The notes: a model not told the origin generated them from the sequence alone. A stretch of DNA of 64,000 nucleotides from Nectonema munidae (GCA_030549495.1 JAUIRK010000057.1:1-64000), one strand, 5' to 3'; counted from the stretch's first letter, positions 12,070-26,639 are shown. A program made the numbers and translations.

Positions 12070-15000
12070 AGAAACGTCATGCATCTAGCTACTAACTAAC
12101 TTACTTACTTACTGGTTAATTATTAATAACTAAATTATTAACTAACAAAACTTTTTTTGCAATTATTTATGGTTTACCCAAATAATAATGATTGCTATTT
12201 CAGCTTTTAACGAATACTACTATGTATAGCATATTTGTCCTATTGTTTATGAATACAGACATCTTCTTAGCATCACCTTTCACGCAATAAAGCCAATTCG
12301 GTGTGCATTCAGTCTAGAAGTAACTTAAAAGCCAACTATCGTGGAATTTTGACCGGTCAGATACAAGATTTTTGTGCAGTTCGATGGAATAGTCAAAATT
12401 AATTGAAGAAATTTTAAAGCTAGTTGATTTGATTGTAGCGCAATGTGCTGCTATTGTTTAATAAAAAGTAATTCCAAAGATATTATCCAATCAGATCAAG
12501 AGTTGAGTTTGCGTACTCCGCCTTCCCACGACAACAACGACATCAACCTTTTAAATATATGGTATAAATGATCTATTTAATCATTGTAGAGTTGAGAATG
12601 CTTTGTAATTTTAAAGTAGAAAATAAAGATATACAAATGAAATTTAAGTCAATTAAAAATTTTTAAAATCCCAAGGAAACTTAATTGAAAGATGAAATAT
12701 TCGCGAGAAAAAATACGATTTTACTGCCAATTTACATGTAAAGGAAGATTGTCTGTGAATCTAGATTCTAGATAGAAAGTTGCTTTGCATGACACAATGT
12801 AGTATCGTAATTAAATTTGCAAATTAGTGTCTGACAAATTAAATGTTAAGCAGGCGTAGAATACAAAGAAACAGAAATAATGAAAGTTGTAGACAATGGC
12901 ATAAAGCGTATATGAAATTTTATATCTATTCTATCATTTGCTTTTTATTTGCAAATATTACTCCAATGAGATGCTCGAATTGGAAAAAGAAATGTAGGAG
13001 ACGTATTTTGCGTTATATGGAATCAAATAAAAACTTTCGAACAAAAAATATTATGTATATAAAATTATATTTTACTGATTGAACACTTTGGATAATTTAT
13101 ATCATACTTTCAGCTGTTATATTATTTTTTATGATAAGTAACCTTCAATTTTGAATATAAAAACAAGCTAAAATTCTCTCCACATTATTCCAAAAATAGA
13201 TAGGAATAATGATTCCCCCGTTATGTATGGTAGAATATGGATTCAGTCATTTGATTATTGTGAGACCGAACACCAAACTTCTGGGTCACATCAAATGAAG
13301 CAAAATGAACATGATAAATGCTGTGCGTAAAAAATACTCGATTTGGACATTACAATTTACAACATTATAGGAGGGTTTACAGGAGACAATAAAGTCAATT
13401 TCTAATAGCACTTCTTCAAAAACACGTTAAAAGTCTTATTTTATATAAAGTTTTTGTAAAAGAATGTCCAATTATTAGGTCAACAAAAGACTACTTATTG
13501 AAAGATCAACTTTATAAACAGTCCACTTTTGTAAGTAATTTAGATTAGAGCAAGTTTTTAGCAATTTTGGAAATACTTATTTTATATCGTAGTCTTGAAC
13601 AAATTTACTAATGAATCGATTATTTCATTTTTATAATCATTGGAATAAAATATTTTTAATATAGGTGAAATTTTTCATTTCCTCCATTATCCAACATTTA
13701 TAAGTCAATTTTTTTTATAAATTATATTCAATTATATTTTTATCATGTAGAGCGTGTCTTTAAATTAGTGTTGTCTGCGTGAGTGTTGACATTGGCAAAC
13801 AATGGATTACCTTATGGAGCACCAAATCCAAAAAGGATCTCAAATGTATTTCATTTTTCGTGCAATGTCAATGAAAGTAAACATTATTAGACAAATTACG
13901 TTTAATGTGAGAAATAAAGGTAAAAAAATATAATAAAACTTATGGAAAAAAACGATAACTTTTATAAGTTAATCACCGTTGATTGATTAAATAGTTTTAA
14001 TAAGCAATTATCCAAATAACAAAAAACTACTAAATTGATTACCTTTTTTTTCTACAGTTTGTCAGAGCCTACCGGTTGCTAGCGTTTTGTTATAAAAATT
14101 AGGTTCCTTGACATTTGTTCTGGGTAGTGCACACAATATAACACATTGCCCAAGTAATTCCAAATCTTCAACAACAACAACATCAAAAACATTTAAAAAA
14201 TTGAATGGAAGTATTTTTTGAGAGGGCTTATCAAAAATTTTTCCTATTTTAATCACGGAGTCTATGATTTCAAAGATGAAGAGTGTTTCAACATATAAGA
14301 AGGTATCAACTTACACTTTTCATCTAACACTTTGGGGCGATGTCTGAAAGAGTTGAACATGTAACTTTCAAATCTTGACTCAGAAGAAAAATTAAGGAAA
14401 ACTAAACACACTATATATATATATAATATATCTGTTTCTGTGTGTGTGTGTGTGAGTGCGTGTTATGTTTTAATTAAGGTTAGAAATAATTTAAGGAGAA
14501 GTATATGCGCGTACATGGATTCGAAAATATTTCAAAGCTAGCTTCATTACATGTTTATATATTTTAACTTATACATATATATATATATATTATATGTTAT
14601 GTCCTATATGTACATGTAAATTGGATGAGTGCATATTTCTCTTTATTAATTTGCCTATTAAGAATTTGTTTGAAGTAAGTGAGTTGTGAAAATTCGATTT
14701 ATTATTGATCATGTTAAAATAATGGCGCTTCAAAATACCTTACGCCAAAGTTGGAAAGTGCTTTTAAAAGCTTTTCTCAAAGTGATAATTACAAAGAATG
14801 ACACAAATAGATGAAGTAGATTTCAAAGACCTTTTGAAAAACAAAATTATACGCAGGGTACAACAAATTTTGGTGAAGACACATAATATAGCAGATCAAA
14901 ATAATGAGATAAGTATTGCTAAATTTTTTTACCTTATTAATTGAACCAACAAACATCCAATCAGAAAGATAAACTTCAATTGATGCTATGTTTCTTTCAA

Positions 15001-15590
15001 AAATAGTAGTAACAAGACACTTCCCCTTTATACTTCAAATGATCGAGCATTTTTGAAGGGTAAGAAAGGAAGAGAGATTCAGGAGGAAAGAAGGAAAATT
15101 ATGACAAGAAATAAGATAAAAATAAATATTATAAAAAAGTTAAAGTATTTATGAAACATCACTGTCATTCTGTTTTTGTTCATTTTAAAACCCCTATAAA
15201 GTTAATTTAGCACTTGTATCTCATTTTGAATGAATGGTGGTATTTGCCAAGTAAGTCAGATTTTCCAAAACTGAAAGTAAATTTTTAAAGCAAGACAAAC
15301 CGTAATTGCACTATTTTGGAGAATCGAACGCGTACCAAATTTTTATTATCCCCAATTATTAGAAAATAAATATATTTTTTCAATATATTTAAAAAAAAAT
15401 TAAGTTGCGATTGCCTGTCCGTTTTGCAAAAGTTTAGTTTTTCTTAAAATTTGGGTAACATTCAAAACTTTGAATTGCTACATAACTCAAGCTATTTGTT
15501 TTATTAACTTTTTTACCTAATATTTTTATCTATTAAATGTTTTTATATTGGCGCCATTTTTACTCAACTAAATTATAGGGCAGAAAAGGG
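12070..15590. other. Gene-free stretch
   Basis: AT-rich sequence with small AT and GT microsatellites near 14411-14455 and 14574-14590. No convincing coding segment; a stretch near 14256-14062 (minus) reads LELLGQCVILCALPRTNVKE but lacks a good acceptor. Confidence 0.5.
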
Positions 15591-15763
15591 GTCTTTTTGT
15601 TTAGACGACCACATCAAGTAATCACCATTTCGTTTGCATTTTATAGTTAATTATATTTATTTATTAATTATATAATTAATTTATAGTTATTAATATTATA
15701 GCAACCAGGACATAACTATAAAACGCAGACGAAATGGTGATTACTTGATGGGGCCGTCTAAAC

Positions 15764-18700
15764 CAGCCTTTCTTAACCGGTGGGGAATTCCCCACTAGTG
15801 GGGAATGGTGATGTTGCTAAGTGGGGAATTCCATCCGTTTGTGTCGCCTAAAAAATCAATATTTTAAAATTTGCGACAAAACATGAAAGTAACTATAGCA
15901 TCACACTGAGCATTTCCAATATGCCAAACATAAAAAAATCACTTCTCCATCCATATCTTGGAACATACACACACATTCAGCAATGAGCGCAGTCTTGCAT
16001 ATAAGTTGGCGTAAGCACACACAGCACTATCATCATTCATCAATCACTACACACGGATTGCTTCTTAGTTAGTTATTACTTTATTCATACGTTTTCCCCC
16101 ATCACTGAGATATTTCATCATTTTGCTGATCTATCAAGCATTTGTTTTACTTTTAATCAAATTTTTTTCCTTTGCATTTAAATTTACGTAAGCATTCCCC
16201 TTTGTTTTACGATTTTCCTCACTTAAACATTTTTTAAACTTATTATGCTCACCCCAAAAATTTTTAATAAAAATTATTTTATTTTATGTATAGTTAATTT
16301 TTTTTATATTAACGATTAATTGATAGTTAATTTCAATTAAATCGAAACATCAGTACATTTGCGAACAAATTAATTTAACAAAATATCTTTCATTTGAAAA
16401 TTAAATTTAAGGAGTGTACGTTTTCTCTTATAAACGTTGACAGCATTTTCAATATTATCTTCATCTAACAATTTTAAACCAAAATGATTATGTAATTTGC
16501 CAGAGAAGTAGTCTTTCATATCTATAAATTTTTTTTTCTTTAGCCACTATTATATTTATTGAGATAGTCCCAAAAATAAAATTTAATCTGATTAATAATT
16601 AAAGGAAACTTTAATCGTTAAAATAAATTAACGATTAATCGATCAATTAGTCCTTAAATTTCACGGCCCTAATTATTATTAAAATTTTTAATGTATGAGA
16701 ATATATGTAATGAGATCCATGAGCTTGATTATTATTAGATAAATTATTATAAAATTTTTAATTGTTGTCTATTTCATCTCTATTAACTTTTTTCATTATT
16801 TATTTTATCTTTTCCATCACTTTCAAATATTAATAAATAAAAACGATTAATTGTCCTATTTGATAGAGATGAATAAAGAAAAAAAAGAATTCATGAGTGA
16901 GAATAATGAAAGTAGGGTGAAGCATGAAAAAATCAGAGCTAAAAGAAAATATGACAACAAGTATATGGACTACGGTTTCACGTTTGTCGAAGGACGCAAC
17001 GGACAGTTGCCTCAGTGCGTTATTAGCCACAAAACGCTCAGTAATGATTCAATGAATCCTCATCAACTGAAGATGCATCTCTCCAATCTACACCCTGAGC
17101 TTGCTAACAGTAAGAGACAATTTTTTGAATCAAAAGCAAACTGTTTGAAGAAAATGAAGATGGACCATGACGGAAAATTTCAAACTGAGTCAAGAGCAAT
17201 CGTGCACTCATCGTATGCTGTTTCTCTTCTGGTAGCAAAGGCAAAGAAATCACATAGCATCGCAGAGACGCTCATAAAGCCGTGCCTCATCTCATGTGCT
17301 GATATTTTGCTTGGCGAAGATGAAACAAATTTCTCTATCCAACGATACCGTTAAGTCACGCATTTTTGATATGTCGTCCAATATCAAGTCGCAACTCTTG
17401 GCAAGAGTGAAAGCGTCTTCTGGCTTTGTTATTCAATTAGATGAGTTTGTGGATGTGGCGAATTTGTCTCAACTAATTGTCTTTGTTCGTTACGTCTTCA
17501 ATCAAAACATCGAAGAAGACTTATTATTTTGCCGCTCACTAGAAACAACAACTCAAGCTGTCGATGTCATGCAGCTTGTTAACGATTTTTTTGAAAAGAA
17601 AGGATTGGACTGGGACAAACTTGTCCATGTTTGCACAGATAGAGCTCCTGTTATGTTGGGTGTGAGGTCTGGATTTGCGCAACTAGTGAAGCAAAAAAAT
17701 CCTAAAGTAGTGACACAGCACTGTATTATACATCGAGAAGCACTTGCGTCAAGAACAATGACTCAACCGCTTAAAGAAACGCTTGATGCGGCTATTAGAA
17801 TTATAAATTATGTTAAAGCAAGCGCTCTCAACTCTAGACTGTTTCGACGGTTGTGCCAAGATTTGGAATCCGACTACAAAGGACTCTTGTTCCACACTTC
17901 TGTGCGTTGGCTGTCAAAAGGCGATATGTTGAGTAGGCTTGTGCATTTGCTCCCTGAAGTGACACAGTTCTTGGAAGAAAGAAATAAAGGAGATTTAAAA
18001 ACTATTGTTTCTGATAAGGAATTTCAGTACAGGCTGGCATTTCTCGCAGATATGTTTAGTCACCTGAATGAGCTTAACCGAAAGCTACCAGGGGCGGATT
18101 GCAATATAATTGGGCATCAAGACAAAGTAAACGCTTTCGTCTTGAGACTTGATCATTGCCGAGGAAAGTTTGAAACTGGAAAAAGTTTTTTCCAACGTTG
18201 GCTCGAATCAGTGAAAGCGCAGGTGGCGTCAGCGACGTACTTAAAAGCAACATCGTCATTTACCTCAACAGGCTTCTGGACGAGTTTAATCGCTATTTCT
18301 CTGACTTCAAGATCAATAACCCAAAACTCGAGTTAACAAGAGATCCATTCTGTTTCCAAGTTAACAACTTTCCAGAAGAAGCGGAGAACGTCATAGAACA
18401 GTTTCTTGATTTGATAAAGGACTCATCAGCAAAGGCTGTTTTTGCAAACAAAAATCTAAACGCATTCTGGGCTACCATGCATGACTTGTATCCTCGCGTT
18501 GCTTTGTCCGCTCTCACACTTCTAGTTGCATTTCCTTCGACGTACCTGTGCGAGTCTGGGTTTTCAAGCATGCTTCAAATCAAAATAAAATCGCGAAACC
18601 GCCTGATTGATCTTGAATCTGATTTGCGCTGCGCAATTTCAAAAATCAAGCCAAATATTGAGGCACTGGTCAATGCAAAACAAGTGCAGAAATCGCATTG

Positions 18701-19163
18701 AAACCGATGGTGTTGCATTTTTTCATTTTATTTTTCTAATAAATTGTGAAAAAAATCTAGTTGATATATATTTTATAATTATGAGAAATGCCTCATCTTT
18801 TTAATACAGCGGTCTTCAATTTAACTTTATTGCTTTGATACTATATTCATGATGACGTTTGCTTTAAAAAAAGAATCTCCAAATAGTTTTAAATTTAATA
18901 CAAAATATCATAAAAAAATATGTTTATAAGAAAGATAACGTTCATACTATGTTTGATAAAAAAAATTTTTTTAAAAAATAAATTTAGTATATAAACAAAA
19001 TTTCGAGCTTGTAAAATTACAGAAAAAAGCAAAATGTATATTTACCCACTAAACACTGAATGGGTTAAAATTAATTTTTTTAGTCAACGATAACTGTGGT
19101 GGGAAATTGAGAGTTCGCTCACTAAAAAGTGAGGAATTATAGAAAAAAGGTTAAGAACCACTG
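15764..19163 (+). mobile_element. hAT DNA transposon, full length with TIRs and TSD
   Basis: Ends are CAGCCTTTCTTAACC on the left and GGTTAAGAACCACTG on the right, matching hAT-type inverted repeats (CAGTGGTTCTTAACC). The identical 8-bp target duplication GTCTAAAC flanks both sides (15756-15763 and 19164-19171). The 3.4 kb body contains one transposase region on the plus strand. It is full length in outline, but the transposase frame is broken, so it is probably not autonomous now. The exact duplication suggests fairly recent insertion. Confidence 0.95.
16869..18701 (+). pseudogene. hAT transposase (BED finger, DDE core, hATC), frameshifted
   Basis: Three overlapping open stretches (from 16869 to 17354, 17296 to 18336, 18198 to 18701) read as one ZBED/FAM200-like hAT transposase with two frame changes, near 17300-17340 and 18190-18235. 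N-terminus: a BED-like finger, QCVISHKTLSN...HQLKMHLSNLHP, where the usual CxxC has Ser for the second Cys. Core: LISLSNDTVKSRI, VIQLDEFVDVANLSQLIVF (usually LDESTDVAN), HVCTDRAPVMLG, CIIHREALAS and HTSVRWLSKGDML. C-terminus: hATC dimerisation domain, YPRVALSALTLLVAFPSTYL then CESGFSSMLQIKIKSRNRL. Codon use is less AT-rich than the surroundings. The missing zinc ligand plus frame changes point to a recently inactivated copy. Confidence 0.9.
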
Positions 19164-19975
19164 GTCTAAACGAAAAGGCAACAACAACCGTTATTATCCC
19201 TTATTTTTTCTTAACAAAGTGTCATTGATTCATTCATTCAAATAGACCTTGCAAATTACAATAGTTAAAAAAAATAAAACTGTTTTTTAAACACAAAAAT
19301 ACTTTTTCTTATAAAGTACAAGTTTAAATCAATGCTTCACACTTTACAAAATAAAATAAAAGAAAAAAGTATAAAACTCACTCATATTGTGCTGTTGTGC
19401 TCTTCTAACCAAAAAATCCTTTTGAATCCTTTTGCGTAATGAATTTTGCAGGGATTTGTTGCTCTTGAGCGAAATGTGTTTTTAATCACACTCAAAGTAA
19501 ATCCGCAACACAAATGTCATTAACTTGAATCCATGATTATCTATGTGTGTGTGCGCGTGTGATTAAATCTATCCACTTCAAAAGCGTTTAGGCATTTGAA
19601 AAACATGTTAAAAATTTTATGCGAATAACCGGGCATAGATGAGATGACAAAGTCAAGAGAACAAAAACATATCAACTGAAAAACTACATAATTATATATC
19701 TTTTAGGTGTGTGTATTTGAAATGAATGCCTCTATGGTATATCTATGGATGAATGCTACATTGCAAGGCCTCACTCATCCTTCTCTTCTCTCTTCGCTAA
19801 TACAAAAAGCATACACTCTTTCTTTTTTGATCCCTCGCGACACAAACTAATTTTTATACTCTAAAATGAAACAACATATGGTATAAATTAATTATTTTTC
19901 ATTTTACATTACATATATATCGCTTGAATATAGATAAATAATATTTTTCTGGCCCCGACGCTGCTATTCCTATGG

Positions 19976-20221
19976 GTGGGTTCGTGTCTAGGAAATCAAA
20001 GACCTTCGTGTAACGAAAATTTCGAGGCCCTCTATAAGAATGGTAAACTACAATTAATTAATCTTTTGATGGAAAAGTACTTAGTTGTGGTCAATGGCGC
20101 AACCAAAACTTTACACGGAGAAAGGGCATACCAGAAGAATACATCAAATGCAACGCGCAAGAATTATCTTTTGAAACAACAAGTAATTTTGGAAACGAGA
20201 GAAATAAATTCTAGGATATGA
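19976..20221 (+). other. 81-codon ORF, unassigned
   Basis: Reads FEALYKNGKLQLINLLMEKY then NGATKTLHGERAYQKN. Slightly GC-richer at its start (19950-20040). It could be a decayed mobile-element or host exon; no family recognised. Confidence 0.2.
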
Positions 20222-22820
20222 TTTTAAATGATAATTTACCATCTTCTCACAACTAATAAGATTTATGTCATCTATATTCATAAGTGCCAAAGATGTTAGT
20301 CTTTCTATTTACATTGAAGATTCCAAAAGTTCTTCAATCCTGTAAACATGCAAAATTTCATATGTGTTTCAATGAAAATGTTTCAGTTATTTTGCTTTAA
20401 ACACTCAAAAAATTTTTAAAGGTTCCTCTATCTTAACCCAATGCGTACGGGGCGTGGGTCATTTTAACCCATCCGCCCTCTTATTTATATTTTCAATAAA
20501 ATATATTTTTTATACCAGATCAACCATGTTAATTCAATTTTGGGATCAGTTTTCGTAATTATGAAAATGTCAATCAAATTTGCTGGGTACGACTTTAAGG
20601 TTTTCTTTAAAAACAAGTAAAATATTTTTTATAGTGAATCAACCATGCTCATACCATTTCTTTCCTCAATTTTGACCATTAGATGAAAAAAGTGTGAAAG
20701 TGCTAATGGAATTAGTGATGATTGTGAATTCCGGAAAATTATCTAAAAACATACTTTCATATTTCAAAACAATATATTGTTTAATTTTTATTTTTTTTCA
20801 ATAAAAAATCTTTATTTTCAGGATATATATTGCATGCTGTTTTTTAGAAATATGCTTACAACAAAACTTTGAAAAAACCCTAATCTTAGAAAAAAGTATT
20901 GTGAATATTGGAAGTGTGTTTTATGACTTTTCAAATAAATTTTCTCTAATTATTTATTTTCAATTTGAATTTAATTTTTCTAGTAATTTTACTGAACTCA
21001 TTATTAGATTAAAATAGTTTATTATTTTATATTAAATAGTTTATTTATAAATACTTAATTTTTTAATAATTTGTTCAGGAAATGTGAGAGCTATAATTAA
21101 TAATAATTTGGCATACATTTTTACCAATTTTACTCGTATACACTTTCAAATTAAATTTAGACGAAAGGCGTTAACTAATTTATTTTCACAAGTGTAACTA
21201 ATTATTATTTTTCCCAGTGAAAAATTATATTTGCATAAAGTTTTCAAACCCATAACGCGCATCTATATCAATTTTATTGATAAAGATCACAGCATGATTG
21301 AAAATGATCAATCAAAATTTTTATTAAGGATGAAATTCTTTAAAATATAATTTTTTAATACAATATCGACCATGCTTATTTCATTTCTCTTCTCTTTACA
21401 GTGTAAAAAGGGGTAAAATTGTCAATCGAAAATGGTAAAAATTGGTTTTTTTTACAAAAAAATCATTTCTATCAAGTTTTTTCTTACAGTTGTTTTTTTT
21501 ATTGTTTATAGAGTATAAATATGTGAGTATGAGAGAAGTAAGGGAACTAAGGCAGATTGAAATGAAAATTTTTTATTTGTGTAATAAAATTTGTAATGGG
21601 AATCTCTTAATCTGAAAATTTTCAGAAGTTAGAGTTTCTGCAACTATGACAAATGACAATATGTGAAAAAAACAACCATTGTCAGGGAAAATTTTAGGAA
21701 TGGGAATCGATGGGAATCGAATTTAACCATTTTTTTTCTTTGGTGTGAAAGAGAGAGTTTTTTTAATGATGAAAGTACTCAACTATTTGTAATTGAAAAG
21801 AAAGGAAAATGAATGATTTCATCATGAACACAAATTTTGAAAAAGTCTACTTAAAAATTATTCTGAGTGATTTCTGTTCATATCAACTGGAACGGGCAAT
21901 GAAAGTAAACCTAGAAAAGATGATCAGAATGGAATGAAGAGCAAAATTAGACACCATATAAAGTTAAGGAGAAATGAAGTACAGACTAAAAGTTGATAAC
22001 AGTAAAACAATGGAGCTCGAATTGAAATGGATCTGACCACAAACTAGTCAGGGTGAACAGTTAATTTTCAAAAATTATTCCCAACCAAACGGAAATTTTG
22101 TGACCAAATTATTTATAAGAATTGGAACACTGCGCGAGTACGATTGAGGTGTGTTTGGTTTGGACGGGTATGAATTTAAAAAAAATAGGACAAGAGATGG
22201 GTTCGCGCGGCATAAGTTGACAAATGATACAAGAGATGGGTTTCAGTGGATTTTGCAAAATACTTCATATCACACTATATGCGGCACACGAATTTCTTTC
22301 TCGAATAACAAGATATCATGAGATGTGGCTAATTCACTCAATTTGGGAGTCGGTGTATGATGAAAGAAGGTTGCGGTATATTTTGAAAACATATATGACC
22401 TACGTATAGACAACAAAAATGCAGCATAACTTCCAACACCATTGAACTTATTTAAAGACCAAAATTTCATAATGATACTTTAGTGGATAATGAATATAAA
22501 TTAAATCTAGTAGTCAAATAATTGAATTGAAAATTTTTCATATTTTATCCAAAGATTGAAAATAGAATTGAAGATTTAGGAGAAAATGAGTTGAAAATAA
22601 ATATTGACTGATGATTAAACTCAAATAAAAATATAAAATGAGTAAATTGAAAAGTTATCTAAAAAAAATTCAAAAAATCAAAGAAGTAGACTTATTACAA
22701 AAAATAAGAGCGGGCACATGTGGGTTCAAAGAATGCGGATACATCCAAGTATAATGAGCACGTGCAGCGCTCTAACAATAAGCTACCCAGATGTATCGTT
22801 TTTTAAATCTATTTTAACGG

Positions 22821-23220
22821 ACACTTCTTTTTAACATATCATAGCTTATATTATAATAAAATAATAATATCTGCAGTTGCTATAGTATTATCTAACATTA
22901 AAAATGAATCAGGAATATGACAAGTTTCATTCTAAAACTTTAAAAGACCCCAGCATTATAGCATCAAGTTTGTTTCATCCGAAGAATAAATATATGATTA
23001 AAAACATATTCAACATGATAAATCCAAAATAAAGTTTTTGGTATATTTGTATACTTATGCTGAAGCTAAAATTTATTTATCTACATTTTATAAAATACTA
23101 TATACGCGTTTGTTTTGAATTTACTGTCAAGTAGATTTGGTTTTGAAAATTGTCATTTAAGTGTTATAAAATGTGCCATTTTTACCACAAGAAAGCACGT
23201 TCGATCAGCCTATCATCTAA
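22821..23220 (+). repeat. Dispersed repeat, copy 1
   Basis: About 400 bp that aligns by eye with 62239-62637. Shared islands include ATAGCTT, CTTTAAAAGACC, ATGATAAATCCAAAATAAA-like, TTTGTATACTTATGC-like and GGTCAGCTTA-like blocks. No inverted ends or tRNA boxes. Possibly a LINE 3' UTR or an old MITE. Confidence 0.6.
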
Positions 23221-24077
23221 TACTGATTAAAAAATAATGGGAAGAAAGTATTTAATGGAGTACAAGTGAATGCTGAACCTTTTAGTCATTTGTTTGAAAA
23301 TAATATACGTTTCCATAATTGAGTGCATAAAGTATTTTTATAAATAATAAGCATTATATTATCTATGTACAAATCTCTAACACAAATGAATATATAGAAT
23401 GCGTATTTAAATTAATTAATAATTAAGCAAGGAATCAGATAATTTTTCAATAATATAAAAATTTTACTCAATCCAACATCCTATTTATTAATAATTTAGT
23501 GTATTAATCCATATATTTACTTAAGGATTCATGGATATTGCTTACATACTTCAAACTTAATGATCAGATCAGGACAACAAAAATTGGAAAATATTTTTGT
23601 TTTATATCTTTGCATTAAAAGAATTCGCAATCTCACAAATTCATTTTACACCGAGTGCAAGAAGATAGCTTTATTCAAGAGTCTGATTTCTTATTAAAAA
23701 CCAAAATTCTATTCCATATTTATAAGACTGAAATAAAATAAGAGACAGAAAAAAGTTTCTTTCTTGAGATTAACTGAATTCGTCATCATCTAAAAAATCT
23801 CTTTTAATTGGAAAGATACAAAAAGCTGATGGAAGAGGGAAAAAGTGTTAAATGTTTTCTTTTTTCTTAATTTACTTCATGTTTAGAGAATAGAGCTAAT
23901 GCTGTCATTTTTTGGTTTTTTGTATCGCATCCTCTATGTTTTTCTTTATTTTTGAAAAGTTTCAGCTAATGACATTGTGAAAGCAATATACTTTCCTTTT
24001 TTCTAATTGATTTCTTTATATTTAATGAAATGCTTATAGGTTTCATCGTAATCTTTTTCATCTACTTTCTTACCAAA

Positions 24078-24710
<633 letters not shown>

Positions 24711-24842
24711 GCGCCCTAAAATCAAAGCTTTTACTGTGCACCTATAATAAATTCGGTGATCGGTATAAAGCAGTTAAAAAGAAGTTTCTTCCAAAATATT
24801 TAAACGCCAGAAAGATAGGACTACCTCAATTTAGTTTTGGCC

Positions 24843-25035
24843 AGTGGCGTAGCCAAATAATGGAAGTTGGGGGGGGGGGGGGGCATGCAAGGAATTTAGG
24901 GGGGCATGCAAGGAATTTAGGGGGGCAAGCATATTGGAAATAAAATTATTTGGGGGGGGGGGGGGCAGAAAAGGTATTTGGGGGGGGGGGGGGCACTGCC
25001 CCCTTGCCCCCCCCCCCCCCTCTGGCTACGCCACT
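24843..25035. mobile_element. Non-autonomous hAT MITE with long G tracts
   Basis: Terminal inverted repeats CCAGTGGCGTAGCCA and TGGCTACGCCACTG. The flanks share GTTTTGGCC (24834-24842 and 25036-25044), an 8-9 bp target duplication. The interior has G runs of about 6 to 14, a duplicated CATGCAAGGAATTTAG unit and C runs at the right. About 193 bp, no coding. Confidence 0.85.
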
Positions 25036-25439
25036 GTTTTGGCCTTCAAAAAGAAGGCAGTACGATGACGTCAGCCAATGTAAAAGAAGAAATTAACTTA
25101 TATTATGGCAGGTTCAGAGACGCAATAACGATTTTCTCAATATATGTTTTTTGACATTTTAGTTTTGCTTCTATAAATCTTCTTGAACCGCTATATCATA
25201 TATGAAACACTATATATAAAATAAACTTATAAAACTGACTTGTTTTTTAATAAAGCGGAAAAATTAAAAAAAAATTCGATCAACACATTAATTTGGTTAA
25301 TATTAAAGAAAGTGTTTACAAATGTATTTTGCAATATTTTTGCCCTTAAATAAAATAGCTATTTGTAAAAAGTTATCGTTATATTTTTATAATAATAATA
25401 TGGTATTATCAAAGAATTTTAATTTTTATATATTTTTTT

Positions 25440-25574
25440 GTTGTTGGTATCGCATCCAAGGGAAAATATAATCTTTCATAGCTGGACAGATGGTAAGGAT
25501 AGTCATGATCGGGAATCGAACCCAGACCATCTGGATCGAGAAGCCACGCTCATACCACTAGGCTATCTGTCAAT
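25440..25574 (-). repeat. tRNA-derived SINE, family 1, copy a
   Basis: On the minus strand the head has an A box, TAGCCTAGTGGTATGAGCG, and a B box, GGGTTCGATTCCC. The body is CATCTGTCCAGCTATG and TTCCCTTGGATGCGATACC, with an AAC-rich 3' end. No acceptor stem closes, so it is not a tRNA gene. Confidence 0.8.
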
Positions 25575-26639
25575 GATTTATATTTAGATCGACGATTTTA
25601 AATGTATTTTACTTTTTCATCATTATCAGTAACAAATTTTCCTGGAGACAAAAATATTTCATGGTAATTATCTTCTAACTGAATTAAATATGCAATTATG
25701 ACTTTAATGAAAAGGAAATTGCCAAATGGTGAGAAAGTGGATCTTAAATGTTCTTATTATTTTACTAATTCGATATAGAAGTGTGTCTTAAGAAAATGAA
25801 ACTGCAAAAAGGCTTCGTACATGTGTTTAGTATTTTAGCAATCGATTCAATATAAATTTGTGTTGTATTTCAAAGAAATAAAATTGTTAAACGGGAAAAC
25901 GTTTTTATACGTTAATGGAAATAGAAAGAAAATGATTTAGAATGTTCAGATTACGATAAAAGCTGAAACGATGAGTACACTCAAAAATCTGTTGAGGTAC
26001 ATCATAGATGACCTTTTCCTGCACGGTTTTCATCTCTGAGTGGAGAAAAGCTACTGCCTGCATAACTAAAGCCTTTATAACAATATGATTTTACTAGTTC
26101 AATAGTAAATTTCATTCCACTAATTATTTTATAAATTTTACTAATCAAATTGTTGAAATAGGCAGAAAGAAAATCTTAATTGTTTTAACACAGTCATCAT
26201 CATTCTAACTTTAAATTTTCAATAACCAGGTCATTGCTATTACTCTCCATAAATCTACTAATTGTTTAATTTTATGTTTAATAATCATATTTTTCTAGCA
26301 TTTCATTTTTGTCTTGTTCCTGGTTTGAAGCGGAAATTTTCAAATTCTTTATAACTAACATGGAAAAGAATTATTTTGATCCGTTAACTTTGCTTTTGTG
26401 AGAACATTGAATTTAGAAATTTGTTAATTTTCAATCTAATACCAGTTTCAATTAATTTTCAAATAAGTTTAAGAACTTTGGTAAAGTCGTAGTTTTAATA
26501 TGCTAAATATAATAACAATAGAAAAAAGATATTTTCATTTGATAAAGACTACCTAAAAGTTGTCAAAAGATTTCTTTAATTTACCTATACAAATAATGTT
26601 GCAAGACAAAGTTAATTTGGTTTAAAACTTATTTATCTG

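Larger units (their letters stand above)
15591..19179. mobile_element. Palindromic MITE split by the hAT insertion
   Basis: The left arm (15591-15647) and the right arm (15714-15763, then 19164-19179 beyond the hAT) are inverted copies: CATCAAGTAATCACCATTTC on one side and its complement on the other, with outer ends GTCTTTTTGTTTAGACG and CGTCTAAACGAAAAGGC. Without the hAT the element would be about 180 bp with arms of about 50 bp. The hAT target site lies in its right arm, so the MITE is older. Confidence 0.85.
19190..24000. other. Gene-free stretch apart from one dispersed repeat
   Basis: AT-rich. TTAACCCAATGCGTACGGGG at 20434 resembles a piggyBac-type end but has no partner. No other feature is supported apart from those listed separately. 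Confidence 0.45.

Noticed and set aside
25500-25574. Possible functional tRNA gene
   Set aside because: A and B boxes are present, but the acceptor stem does not pair and a SINE body follows.
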